This document shows, piece after piece, positions 7,561 to 15,191 of a stretch of 29,530 nt of DNA (the first letter of the stretch is position 1; every line of letters begins with the position of its first letter). The notes beneath the pieces are model-generated. The model was not told the DNA's origin. It ran no database searches and saw only the letters and a program-made list of their open reading frames with translations. Source of the stretch: Sva-07 sp035529175 (GTDB taxonomy: Bacteria; Actinomycetota; Acidimicrobiia; Acidimicrobiales; Ilumatobacteraceae). Made by a program: the position numbers and the translations under genes. The DNA is taken from contig DATKXG010000005.1 in the NCBI GenBank assembly GCA_035529175.1, forward strand, positions 1 through 29,530, read 5' to 3'.

Positions 7561-9357
7561 ATGAGCGGAACGACCACCAACCAGCGACTGAAGGACTGGG
7601 TCTCGGAATGGGCAGCGGTGATGCAGCCCGCCGACATCTACTGGTGCGACGGTTCCGCCGACGAGTACGAACGTCTCTGCCAGGAATTGGTCGACTCGGG
7701 CACGTTCACCAAGCTCGACGAGGCCAAGCGCCCCAACAGCTACTGGGCGCATTCCGATCCGGGCGACGTCGCCCGCGTCGAGGACCGCACCTACATCTGC
7801 TCGGCAACCGAGGATGAAGCGGGTCCGAACAACAACTGGCGTGACCCCGCCGAGATGCGTGCCGAGATGAAGCGTTTGTACACCGGCTCGATGAAGGGTC
7901 GCACGATGTACGTCGTTCCGTTCTCGATGGGCCCGCTCGGCTCACCGATCGCCCACATCGGCGTGCAGCTCACCGACTCGGCCTACGTGGCGGTCAACAT
8001 GCGCATCATGACCCGGATGGGACAGGGAGCGCTCGACGCTCTCGGCGACAACCAGTGGGTGCCGTGCCTGCACTCGGTCGGCGCACCGTTGGAGAACGGT
8101 GCCGCCGACGTGCCGTGGCCGTGTGACGCCGAGAACAAGTACATCGTGCACTTCCCCGAGACCCGCGAGATCTGGTCGTACGGCTCCGGCTACGGCGGCA
8201 ACGCCCTGCTCGGCAAGAAGTGCTTCGCACTGCGCATCGCGTCGGTGATGGCTCGCGACGACGGCTGGCTCGCCGAGCACATGCTCATCCTCAAGCTCAC
8301 CAACCCCGAGGGCGAGTCGAAGTACATCGCCGGTGCGTTCCCCTCGGCATGCGGAAAGACCAACCTCGCGATGCTCGTTCCGACGATCCCGGGCTGGAAG
8401 GCCGAGACGGTCGGCGACGACATCTGCTGGATGAAGTTCGGTGATGACGGCCGCCTCTGGGCGATCAATCCCGAGGCAGGGTTCTTCGGCGTGGCGCCCG
8501 GCACCAGCTACCAGACCAATGCCAACGCGATGGACACGCTGTGGGGCAACTGCGTGTACACCAACACCGCCCTCACCGACGACGGCGACATCTGGTGGGA
8601 AGAGATGACCGACACGCCGCCGGCCCGCGCCACCGACTGGAAGGGCAACGCCTGGAACCCCGAGGTCGAGACCCCGGCAGCGCATCCCAACGCCCGCTTC
8701 ACCGCGCCGGCCGCGCAGTGCCCGTCGATCGCGTCCGAGTGGGAGGACCCCGCCGGTGTTCCGATCTCGGCGATCCTGTTCGGCGGACGCCGCCGCACGA
8801 CGGTGCCGTTGGTGACCGAGGCCAACGACTGGGAGCACGGGGTGTTCCTCGGCTCGATCATGGCATCGGAGACCACCGCCGCACAGCAGGGTGCCGTCGG
8901 CAACCTGCGCTTCGACCCGATGGCGATGCTGCCGTTCTGCGGCTACAACTACGCGGACTACTTCGCCCACTGGTTGGGCATGGAGAAGGCGACCGACCCG
9001 GCCAAGCTGCCGAAGATCTTCTTCGTCAACTGGTTCCGCCGCGACGACGACGGCCGCTTCCTCTGGCCGGGCTTCGGCGAGAACAGCCGGGTGCTCAAGT
9101 GGATCTTCGAGCGGGTGAACGGCGACGCCGACGCGATCGACACTCCAATCGGCAAGCTGCCGACCAAGGACTCGTTCGACACCGATGGTCTCGAGATCGA
9201 CGATGCCGACCTCGACACGATCCTGTCGGTCGACATCGAGGGCTGGAAGTCGGCGATCCCGCAGATCCGCGAGCACTACGCCCGCTTCGGCGACAAGCTT
9301 CCCGCGGTGCTCAACGTCGAAGTCGACAGTCTCGAAGCCAAACTCGCCGACGCCTGA
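7561..9357 (+). CDS. pckG: Phosphoenolpyruvate carboxykinase (GTP)
   Basis: A 598-residue enzyme that converts oxaloacetate plus GTP to PEP, CO2 and GDP, the first committed step of gluconeogenesis. Length and motifs are those of the GTP class: EIWSYGSGYGGNALLGKKC (203-221), the P-loop region FPSACGKTN (260-268) with the reactive cysteine at 263, GDDICWMKFGDDGRLWAINPE (285-305), and FGGRRRTTVPL. GAGGAG at 7548-7553 fixes the ATG at 7561; a longer ORF from 7453 has no such support. The gene stands alone on the plus strand, with 179 bases before it and two hairpins after it. Confidence 0.98.
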   Translation: MSGTTTNQRLKDWVSEWAAVMQPADIYWCDGSADEYERLCQELVDSGTFTKLDEAKRPNSYWAHSDPGDVARVEDRTYICSATEDEAGPNNNWRDPAEMRAEMKRLYTGSMKGRTMYVVPFSMGPLGSPIAHIGVQLTDSAYVAVNMRIMTRMGQGALDALGDNQWVPCLHSVGAPLENGAADVPWPCDAENKYIVHFPETREIWSYGSGYGGNALLGKKCFALRIASVMARDDGWLAEHMLILKLTNPEGESKYIAGAFPSACGKTNLAMLVPTIPGWKAETVGDDICWMKFGDDGRLWAINPEAGFFGVAPGTSYQTNANAMDTLWGNCVYTNTALTDDGDIWWEEMTDTPPARATDWKGNAWNPEVETPAAHPNARFTAPAAQCPSIASEWEDPAGVPISAILFGGRRRTTVPLVTEANDWEHGVFLGSIMASETTAAQQGAVGNLRFDPMAMLPFCGYNYADYFAHWLGMEKATDPAKLPKIFFVNWFRRDDDGRFLWPGFGENSRVLKWIFERVNGDADAIDTPIGKLPTKDSFDTDGLEIDDADLDTILSVDIEGWKSAIPQIREHYARFGDKLPAVLNVEVDSLEAKLADA

Positions 9358-9362
9358 TCCCG

Positions 9363-9409
9363 TTCTCGTGAACTCGTGCGGGACCTATTGCCGCACGAGT
9401 TCACGAGAA
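9363..9409. terminator. Perfect 19-bp hairpin after pckG
   Basis: The arm TTCTCGTGAACTCGTGCGG (9363-9381) pairs completely with 9391-9409 across the 9-base loop GACCTATTG. It starts 5 bases after the pckG stop. Such a long perfect stem with no U-run may be a bidirectional terminator or a palindromic repeat element that inserted there. Confidence 0.7.
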
Positions 9410-9426
9410 GCACAGGGGGCACGCGA

Positions 9427-9460
9427 AACGGCCCGGTCTCCTCGCGGGGACCGGGCCGTT
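9427..9460. terminator. Terminator hairpin between convergent pckG and rpmA
   Basis: AACGGCCCGGTC (9427-9438) pairs with GACCGGGCCGTT (9449-9460), a perfect 12-bp GC-rich stem with a 10-base loop. It is 23 bases beyond the rpmA stop, and serves most naturally as the terminator of the rplU-rpmA transcript; it could also act on pckG. Confidence 0.7.
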
Positions 9461-9483
9461 CGGCGTTCAGAGATGGTGCGTGA

Positions 9484-9741
9484 TCAGGCGTCGACGGGGA
9501 GCACGCTGACCGTCTTGCGGCCCTTGCTCTGCCCGAACTCCACCCGGCCGTCGACGAGGCTGAACAGCGTGTCGTCCTTGCCCTTGCCGACGTTCTTGCC
9601 AGGATGGAACTTGGTGCCTCGCTGACGCACGAGAATCGTGCCGGCAGTGATGTCGCTGCCACCGAAGGCCTTCACGCCGAGGCGCTGGGCGTTCGAGTCG
9701 CGACCGTTGCGGGTTGAGCCGCCACCTTTGGTCTTTGACAT
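9484..9741 (-). CDS. rpmA: 50S ribosomal protein L27
   Basis: An 85-residue L27, located at the peptidyl-transferase centre. The N-terminus MSKTKGGGSTRNGRDSNAQR and the RQRGTKFHPG segment are characteristic. There is no firmicute-type cleavable N-terminal extension. It follows rplU by 33 bases, the near-universal order. Confidence 0.98.
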   Translation of the reverse strand: MSKTKGGGSTRNGRDSNAQRLGVKAFGGSDITAGTILVRQRGTKFHPGKNVGKGKDDTLFSLVDGRVEFGQSKGRKTVSVLPVDA

Positions 9742-9774
9742 GAGTGTTCTCCGTTCGAATCGGGCTGGTGCCGG

Positions 9775-10083
9775 TCAGACCGTGATCGAGGTGATCTCGA
9801 CCAGGTGGTACTTCTGGCGATGGCCGTAGCGACGATGTTGGTTGGTGCGGCGTTTGTAGGTGTAGCCGTTGATCTTCGGACCCTTGACCTGGCCGACGAT
9901 CTTGCCGGTGACCGACGCGCTCTTCAGCTCGTCCGGGGTGGCGAGCACGGTGCTGCCATCGACCACCATGACCGGGGTCAGCGACACGTCGCTGCCCTCG
10001 TCGGCGTCGAGCAGTTCAACTCGTACCTGCTGGCCCTCGGCCACCTTTTCCTGCTTGCCGCCTGAGGCGATGACTGCGTACAT
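9775..10083 (-). CDS. rplU: 50S ribosomal protein L21
   Basis: A 102-residue L21. It begins MYAVIASGGKQEKVAEGQQV and ends with the conserved KRRTNQHRRYGHRQKYHLVEI block split over the last 25 residues. The start at 10083 gives the canonical N-terminus; the in-frame ATG at 10122 adds a non-conserved leader. The upstream neighbour is an MBL-fold hydrolase rather than rne itself, an unusual insertion into the rne-rplU-rpmA cluster. Confidence 0.98.
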   Translation of the reverse strand: MYAVIASGGKQEKVAEGQQVRVELLDADEGSDVSLTPVMVVDGSTVLATPDELKSASVTGKIVGQVKGPKINGYTYKRRTNQHRRYGHRQKYHLVEITSITV

Positions 10084-10135
10084 AGCGTTATCCGATGCTA
10101 GCGGCGCATCTCGGCGCCTCAACCCTGTCGTGGGG

Positions 10136-11404
10136 TCAATCCTGTCCGGCGACGGCTGCGGACTCGCGTGCCGCCCCGGCGAAGATGCCCTTGGCCATCA
10201 ACGACGTCTCCGCCGAGCGGCGGGCTCGGTACACCACCGCACGCGCCGCATGGACACCTGGGTCCTGCGGCGCCGCCCAGCCGGCGAGGTCGGCGAGGTG
10301 GCAGGCCAGGCGGTGCTCACCGGCGTCGGAGAGGGCGCTGGCCCGCTCGATCAGCGCCGAGACCCCACCGGCGAGGGCAGCCAGTTCGGCTGCGAGTGCG
10401 GCGTCGGGTGCTGGCTTCAGGCGGCTCGGTACACCATCCCACCAGCCGCCGAACTGGCGCCAGATGTTGCGCACGACGAATTCCGGCTCGTCGTACAGCG
10501 GGCGCAGATACGGCTTGGCGAGCACGTCGTCGGGCACGTGCACGCTGTGGACGATCGTGTCGAGGACCTCGCCGGCGTTCATCATGTCGACGACCTCGGA
10601 GACCAGCCGTTCGAGCGCGCCGGCGATGTCGCCGAGGACCAGTGCGATGCGGTCGCGTCCCTCGATCGGGAGGCCGTGAGCGGGCAGCAGCAACTCGGGG
10701 CCGTGAGCGATCATGTCGCGCAGGGCGGCGGCCCACTCGATCGGGAAACGCTGGACCTTCTGCGGGTTACCAGCGTTCGGGAAGTTCCAGATCACGAAGT
10801 CGCCGACGAAGGCCCACTTGCGATCCGGTTCCCAGCCCCACAGATGGTCGTCGGTCTCGCCGCGTGCGTGATGGAGTTCGATCGCACGGTCGCCGACGGC
10901 AATCGTGTCGTGTACATCGACGACGTGATCGGGGCGAAGCGTGGCGGATGGGATGAACTCACCGCTGGAGCCCATCCCGAAATCGCCGCGGACGCCACCG
11001 AACTGGCGGGCGTTGATGCGCACGTTCCAGTCGTTGGTGTACTCGTAGCGGTCGAACCGCGCCTCGACGTTGGTGTGGCCGACGACGGTCATCTCGCCGA
11101 ATGCTGCGGCGAACGCGGGACTACCGCCGACGTGGTCGGCGTGGCCGTGGGTGTACACGAGGTGCGTCACCGGCGTCGAGGTCCAGCCGCGGATCGCGGC
11201 GGCAACGTCGGCACCCGTTCGAGCGTGGGAGGCGTCGAACGCAACCAGACCCTCGCCGGCGTCGAGGACGACGGAGTGCGAGAAGCTCTCGACGATCGCC
11301 AGGCCGTCCGCCACCTCCGACAGTTCGTTGGTGATGCGGTTGACGGGTTCGTCGACCACGCCCGAATCGATCACCCGTGACGACAGCGCGAGGAGGTCAG
11401 CCAT
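10136..11404 (-). CDS. Alkylsulfatase-like metallo-beta-lactamase-fold hydrolase
   Basis: A 422-residue protein. The N-terminal MBL domain has the dinuclear-zinc motif HGHADH (86-91) in the context VYTHGHADHVGG. The region ending YLRPLYDEPEFVVRNIWRQ and GGWWDGVPSRLKP is typical of the alkyl sulfatase dimerization domain of SdsA1/BDS1-type enzymes. It lacks the long length (over 600 residues) and signal peptide of classical secreted SDS hydrolases, so it is a shorter cytoplasmic relative; sulfate-ester hydrolysis is a family-level inference. No signal peptide is seen. A TAATCT box 6 bases before the ATG suggests its own, possibly leaderless, transcript. It sits between the TGA-containing gene and rplU. 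Confidence 0.8.
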   Translation of the reverse strand: MADLLALSSRVIDSGVVDEPVNRITNELSEVADGLAIVESFSHSVVLDAGEGLVAFDASHARTGADVAAAIRGWTSTPVTHLVYTHGHADHVGGSPAFAAAFGEMTVVGHTNVEARFDRYEYTNDWNVRINARQFGGVRGDFGMGSSGEFIPSATLRPDHVVDVHDTIAVGDRAIELHHARGETDDHLWGWEPDRKWAFVGDFVIWNFPNAGNPQKVQRFPIEWAAALRDMIAHGPELLLPAHGLPIEGRDRIALVLGDIAGALERLVSEVVDMMNAGEVLDTIVHSVHVPDDVLAKPYLRPLYDEPEFVVRNIWRQFGGWWDGVPSRLKPAPDAALAAELAALAGGVSALIERASALSDAGEHRLACHLADLAGWAAPQDPGVHAARAVVYRARRSAETSLMAKGIFAGAARESAAVAGQD

Positions 11405-11410
11405 GACCGG

Positions 11411-11416
11411 AGATTA
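11411..11416 (-). promoter_or_regulatory. Candidate -10 for a leaderless transcript of the MBL gene
   Basis: On the minus strand TAATCT fits TANNNT and is separated by 6 bases from the ATG at 11404, so transcription would begin at or next to the start codon. Leaderless mRNAs of this layout are common in actinobacteria. There is no ribosome-binding site in the gap. No convincing -35 is seen. Confidence 0.35.
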
Positions 11417-11472
11417 CGACGGCGACCACTGCAGCTCTCCAAGCGGCCGAAGTGTCACGTTTGACCCGGCAC

Positions 11473-11488
11473 AGTGTGACAGTGTGAC
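11473..11488. repeat. Two tandem AGTGTGAC units upstream of the MBL gene
   Basis: AGTGTGAC occurs twice in tandem in the gap before the MBL gene, next to the stop of the TGA-containing gene. It lies about 60 bases before the candidate -10, where an activator or repressor could bind. This is a speculative operator; only the repeat is certain. Confidence 0.3.
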
Positions 11489-11490
11489 AG

Positions 11491-11805
11491 TCAGAGTTCG
11501 CAGGCGTCGTCGGAGGGCGCAATGGGGCCGGCGGCGCGGAACTCGACGGCGAGCGACTTCGACAGTCGGCCCTTGGTGACAACCCGCATCGACTCGGCCA
11601 TCCCGATCAGGGTCGGCGTGATCAGGATCTGGAAACGCTCGTGGCGCAGCTTGCGGTAGGCAGCGGTGTTCTTGCCCTTGACGTTGGTGTCGACCGACAC
11701 CTCGGCGATCTTGCCTCAACCGGTGGGGCGGATGAAGTCGATCGACATCGTGCCGCCCTTGCGTTCGAGCAACGCCCGAGCCTCGTCGGTGATCTCGATC
11801 TCCAT
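11491..11805 (-). CDS. Candidate selenoprotein: small HesB-like protein with in-frame TGA at codon 30
   Basis: Read through one TGA (11716-11718) the frame encodes 104 residues: MEIEITDEARALLERKGG, then TMSIDFIRPTG, then the TGA-encoded residue, then GKIAEVSVDTNVKGKN and a further 58 residues. The ATG is 2 bases after the rne stop and is preceded by GGAG (11811-11814) at good spacing, so translation initiation looks intact. No other stop or frameshift is present. A 6-bp hairpin with a GGTC loop starts 14 bases after the TGA (11686-11701), resembling a bacterial SECIS. The N-terminal pattern (ITxEA, LxxKGG) resembles small HesB/IscA-like proteins, a family in which selenocysteine forms have been reported; this homology is weak. 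Alternatives are a nonsense-mutated pseudogene, a sequencing error, or re-initiation at GTG 11700, which would give 69 residues. No sel genes are in the window. Confidence 0.65.
11686..11701 (-). promoter_or_regulatory. SECIS-like hairpin downstream of the in-frame TGA
   Basis: On the minus strand GGTGTC-GGTC-GACACC forms a 6-bp stem with a four-base loop containing two guanines. The first loop G is 21 bases after the TGA. The E. coli fdhF SECIS also has a loop with GGU about 19 bases after UGA on a short stem. The bulged U of the E. coli element is not seen here. GTCGAC-type palindromes are common in high-GC DNA, so chance formation is possible. Confidence 0.5.
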
Positions 11806-11807
11806 CG

Positions 11808-13685
11808 TCACTCCAGCAGGCTGTAGTCGACCAGCACGCCCCGACCCTCGCAGTCGGGACAGATCTCGGAGTACTCGGTGAGCAGTCCCTCACCGATCCG
11901 CTTGCGGGTCATCTCGACGAGACCGAGTTCGGTGATGTCGAAGACCTGCGAGCGCGTCTTGTCGCGCGCCAGCGCGTCTCGGAACTTCTCGATCACCTTG
12001 GCCCGGTTGCCCTTGACCTCCATGTCGATGAAGTCGATCACGATGATCCCGCCGATGTCGCGGAGCCGAAGCTGCTTGGCGATCTCCTCCGCGGCCTCCA
12101 TGTTGTTGTGGAACACCGTCTCTTCGAGATTGGACTTGCCGACGTTCTTGCCGGTGTTGACGTCGATGACGGTGAGCGCCTCGGTGTGCTCGATGATCAG
12201 CGATCCGCCCGATGGCAGCCACACCTTGCGGTCGAGCGCCTTGTGGACCTGCTCGTGGATGTGGTACTTCTCGAACACCGACAGGGCGCCCTCGGCGTCA
12301 CCGCCGTCGTAGTACTCGATGCGGTCGGCGAGTTCGGGATTGAACGCCGCCACGTACTCACGGATCTCGTGGTACAGCCGCTCGTCGTCGATGACCACGC
12401 CCCGGTAGTCGGCGTTGAACTCCTCACGGATCACCCGCACGGCCAGCTCGGGCTCGCGGTACAGCAACGCGGGCCGCTGGGTCTTCGCGGCCTTCTCCGC
12501 GATCTGGTCCCACTGACGCAACAGGATGGTCATGTCGGCGACCAGCTCGTCCTCGGTGGCGGTCTCGGCGGCCGTGCGCACGATCAGACCGTGCTCGTCG
12601 GGCTTGACGCGGTCGAGAATGCCTCGCAGCCGCTTGCGGACGTCGTCAGGCAGCCGCTTGGAGATGCCATAGGTCTTGGAGTTCGGGATCAGCACCACGA
12701 ACCTCCCCGGCAACGACACCTCCTGGGTCAGCCGTGCTCCCTTGTGGGCGATCGGGTTCTTGGTGACCTGGCAGGTGATCAGCTGCTTGTTCTTGAGGAT
12801 GTCCTCGATGCGGGGGTCCTTGCCCCCCTCCTCGACGTCTTCGGGGTCGTACTGGACGTCACCTCGGTACAGCACGGCGTTCTTCGGCGTCGCGATGTCG
12901 ACGAAAGCCGCCTCCATGCCGGGCAGCACGTTCTGGATTCGCCCCACGTAGATGTTGCCGTGGATCTGGCTGACGTCGTCGGCCGGACGGCTGACGTAGT
13001 GCTCGATCAGGTTGCGTCCCTCGAGCACCGCCACCTGGGTCATCCCGGACCGCACCTGGACCGCCATGAGGTAGCGCCCGATCGGCTTGCCGTTGCGCTC
13101 ACGCCCACGGCGCTGTTCGAGCGTCGCTGCGTCGAGTTCGGGACCATCGGAACGATCTCTGCCACGCCCGCGAGCCCGACGGCTCTTCGAGGCCCCGGAC
13201 GAGACGTCGTCGGCACCGGATTCCTGTCGACCACCCGCCGTGTCGCCGGACTTCCGGCCCGAGCCACCCTTCGATCCGGACCGGCGACGACGCTTCTGGG
13301 CGCCACCCGATCGGTCGCCGTCGGTGGCGGGCTTGGACGAAGCCGGCCCCGGAGGTGGCGCGGTCGGCATCGGCATGGTGTCGCCGATGCGCGGCTTGCG
13401 AACGAGGGCCTTCTCGGCTGCCTCGACGGACGGCCGCCCTTCGCGAATCGGCTCCGGCAGCTCGATGTCGTTGCGGTCGTCGATCTCCGCGGTCGAATCA
13501 CCCGCATCCGCAGCACCGGCAGCGCCTGAAGCGCCACCCTGGCCGCTGCCGCGACGGCGTTGCCCGCCTCGCGAGCCACGTCGGCGCTTGGCGCCGGTCG
13601 TACCGGTGGACCCGCCGGCGGGCGCGTCAGGCGAGGAGGTGTCGGTGCTGGGGTCGGTCGAACGCTCTGAGTCGGCGTGATCCAT
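11808..13685 (-). CDS. rne: Ribonuclease E/G
   Basis: A 625-residue endoribonuclease for rRNA processing and mRNA decay. Residues 1 to about 200 are low-complexity, with Arg/Lys/Gly/Ser clusters (such as KRRRGSRGGQRRRG) expected for a disordered RNA- or protein-binding arm. The S1-like domain follows at about 205-330 (NIYVGRIQNVLPGMEAAFVD). The DNase I-like catalytic core carries D508 in VIDVNTGKNVG and D551 in IIVIDFIDM. The Zn-link CPDC (609-612) precedes the C-terminus. The N-terminal position of the disordered arm is the actinobacterial style. ATG 13685 is chosen because the upstream in-frame extension is Arg-rich noise; an AAGGGA lies about 15 bases before it. It is closely followed by the TGA-containing gene. 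Confidence 0.95.
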   Translation of the reverse strand: MDHADSERSTDPSTDTSSPDAPAGGSTGTTGAKRRRGSRGGQRRRGSGQGGASGAAGAADAGDSTAEIDDRNDIELPEPIREGRPSVEAAEKALVRKPRIGDTMPMPTAPPPGPASSKPATDGDRSGGAQKRRRRSGSKGGSGRKSGDTAGGRQESGADDVSSGASKSRRARGRGRDRSDGPELDAATLEQRRGRERNGKPIGRYLMAVQVRSGMTQVAVLEGRNLIEHYVSRPADDVSQIHGNIYVGRIQNVLPGMEAAFVDIATPKNAVLYRGDVQYDPEDVEEGGKDPRIEDILKNKQLITCQVTKNPIAHKGARLTQEVSLPGRFVVLIPNSKTYGISKRLPDDVRKRLRGILDRVKPDEHGLIVRTAAETATEDELVADMTILLRQWDQIAEKAAKTQRPALLYREPELAVRVIREEFNADYRGVVIDDERLYHEIREYVAAFNPELADRIEYYDGGDAEGALSVFEKYHIHEQVHKALDRKVWLPSGGSLIIEHTEALTVIDVNTGKNVGKSNLEETVFHNNMEAAEEIAKQLRLRDIGGIIVIDFIDMEVKGNRAKVIEKFRDALARDKTRSQVFDITELGLVEMTRKRIGEGLLTEYSEICPDCEGRGVLVDYSLLE

Positions 13686-14031
13686 GGGAAGAACGGTCCC
13701 TTCTGGCAGGAGCAGCCGAAACGGCGCTCTGCGTGGCTCGAACCGTCTGCGCGGTGCAGCGTGGGCGAGCCGATCGTGAACGTCGGATCCGCCGGTTGAC
13801 GGACCCGTTGCATGCGCCGGGGGCCAGCGCAACGAGCAGTACGACAGCCAACGTGGCCGCCGGTGACCAGGCCTCGACACGACACTGCACCACGGGCGCA
13901 CGGGAACCGGAGATGTCCGGCGTGTCGCTCGTGTTGGGGAATTGTCCGATGTCGAAAGTCACTGGGACGGGAATTCTACGCCGTCGAAACGCCCGCGGCG
14001 GGATGGGGCAGGGATTTGATCGGGACCGCCG
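13686..14031 (-). other. Gap between rodA and rne, probable long rne leader
   Basis: These 346 bases hold no gene I can support. On the minus strand a TAGAAT box at about 13970-13975 could be a -10, which would give an untranslated leader of roughly 280 bases. An ORF here has a short hydrophobic stretch but no ribosome-binding site and no recognisable family. RNase E autoregulates through a long leader in enterobacteria; whether this leader does so is unknown. Confidence 0.3.
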
Positions 14032-15186
14032 TCAGCGCATCCGGCGCATGTGGACCGACTGCACCAGCCCGAACAGTGCGAAGTACACGATCAGGCCGGA
14101 CCCACCGTAGGAGATGAACGGCAACGGCAAGCCGGTGACCGGCATGATCTGCACGGTCATCGCCACGTTCTGGAACGTCTGCCACAGCAGCATCGTGAAC
14201 ACCCCGGCGCAGAAGTAGGTGCCCAGCAGGTCACGCGAGAGATGGGCGATGCGCCAGATGCGCACGAGGGCGATCACGATCAGCCCGAGCACCACCGACG
14301 AACCGACCAGGCCGAACTGTTCGCCGATCGCCGCGAACGGGAAGTCAGCCCACATCACCGGGATGTCGCGGCCGTTCGTGAGTGGCCCCTGCAGCCAGCC
14401 TTTGCCCCAGACACCGCCGGTGCCGATGGCTCGCATCGCGTTCTCGGCCTGGTACAGATCGTCGGCATCGGCCGCGGCAGGATTGACGAGCGCCCGGATA
14501 CGGGCCGCCTGGTAGCTGTTGACGAGCCGCCCGACGAACGCGGCGAGCACCGTGGCGACCGACAGCACCGTGATCAGGCCGATGTAGCGCGCCTTGGCTC
14601 CAGCGACGAGCAGGACCCCCATCGCCATCGACACCAGCACCGACGCGGACCCGAGGTCGGGTTGGATGATGACGAGCACGGCCGGCGCGCCGACGATCAT
14701 CAGCCCACCGAGGAAGCGGGCATAGGACACCTCGTCGCTGCGCTCCTCGGCGAGGTAGGCAGCCAGCATCAACAGCGTCGTGAACTTCGCCATCTCGGCC
14801 GGCTGCAAGTTGAACGGCCCGAGGTCGAACGAGATGCGATCCTCTCCGGACGCCACGCCGAGCAGGAACAGCAACGTGAGCATCACGAGCGTGAGGCCGT
14901 AGAGGAAGCGGGCACGATCCTTCCACCACTCGTAGTCGACCGACATCACGACGACCATGACCACGGCCGCGATGATCGCGAACACGACCTGGCGGGTGGC
15001 GTACGCGTACGGATCGGCCGAGATCCGCGTCCTCGACGCCGAGAACACGACGAAGAACCCGATGATCGTGAGCGCGAACTGGACCGCCATCAACACCCAG
15101 TCGACGTTGCGGCTCGGGTCGGCGGGGCTGGCGCCGATGTTGCCGAGACCGGAGTCGGGTTTGCGGGAGAGGAACGAGGTGGCCAC
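14032..15186 (-). CDS. rodA: Rod-shape SEDS glycosyltransferase RodA
   Basis: A 384-residue polytopic membrane protein (about ten transmembrane segments) that polymerises lipid II into glycan strands with PBP2 during elongation. SEDS hallmarks are IIGFFVVFSAS (41-51), QPDLGSA (175-181), WADFPFAAIGEQ (279-290) with the catalytic-type Asp281, and PVTGLPLPFISYGGSG (349-364). The GTG start at 15186 lies 5 bases after the mrdA stop, giving VATSFLSRKP; a longer in-frame ORF runs back into mrdA and is noise. mrdA-rodA coupling is universal. Confidence 0.95.
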   Translation of the reverse strand: MATSFLSRKPDSGLGNIGASPADPSRNVDWVLMAVQFALTIIGFFVVFSASRTRISADPYAYATRQVVFAIIAAVVMVVVMSVDYEWWKDRARFLYGLTLVMLTLLFLLGVASGEDRISFDLGPFNLQPAEMAKFTTLLMLAAYLAEERSDEVSYARFLGGLMIVGAPAVLVIIQPDLGSASVLVSMAMGVLLVAGAKARYIGLITVLSVATVLAAFVGRLVNSYQAARIRALVNPAAADADDLYQAENAMRAIGTGGVWGKGWLQGPLTNGRDIPVMWADFPFAAIGEQFGLVGSSVVLGLIVIALVRIWRIAHLSRDLLGTYFCAGVFTMLLWQTFQNVAMTVQIMPVTGLPLPFISYGGSGLIVYFALFGLVQSVHMRRMR

Positions 15187-15191
15187 GGCCG

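Noticed and set aside
7942..9276. 444-residue minus-strand ORF opposite pckG
   Set aside because: Antisense of PEP carboxykinase; no ribosome-binding site and no family pattern.
11491..11805. Frameshift as the cause of the TGA
   Set aside because: Reading on both sides of the TGA is in the same frame and neither side continues sensibly in another frame.
13686..13962. Small exported protein upstream of rne (minus-strand ORF with a hydrophobic stretch)
   Set aside because: No ribosome-binding site, the frame overlaps the rne start, and the rest is Arg-rich noise.
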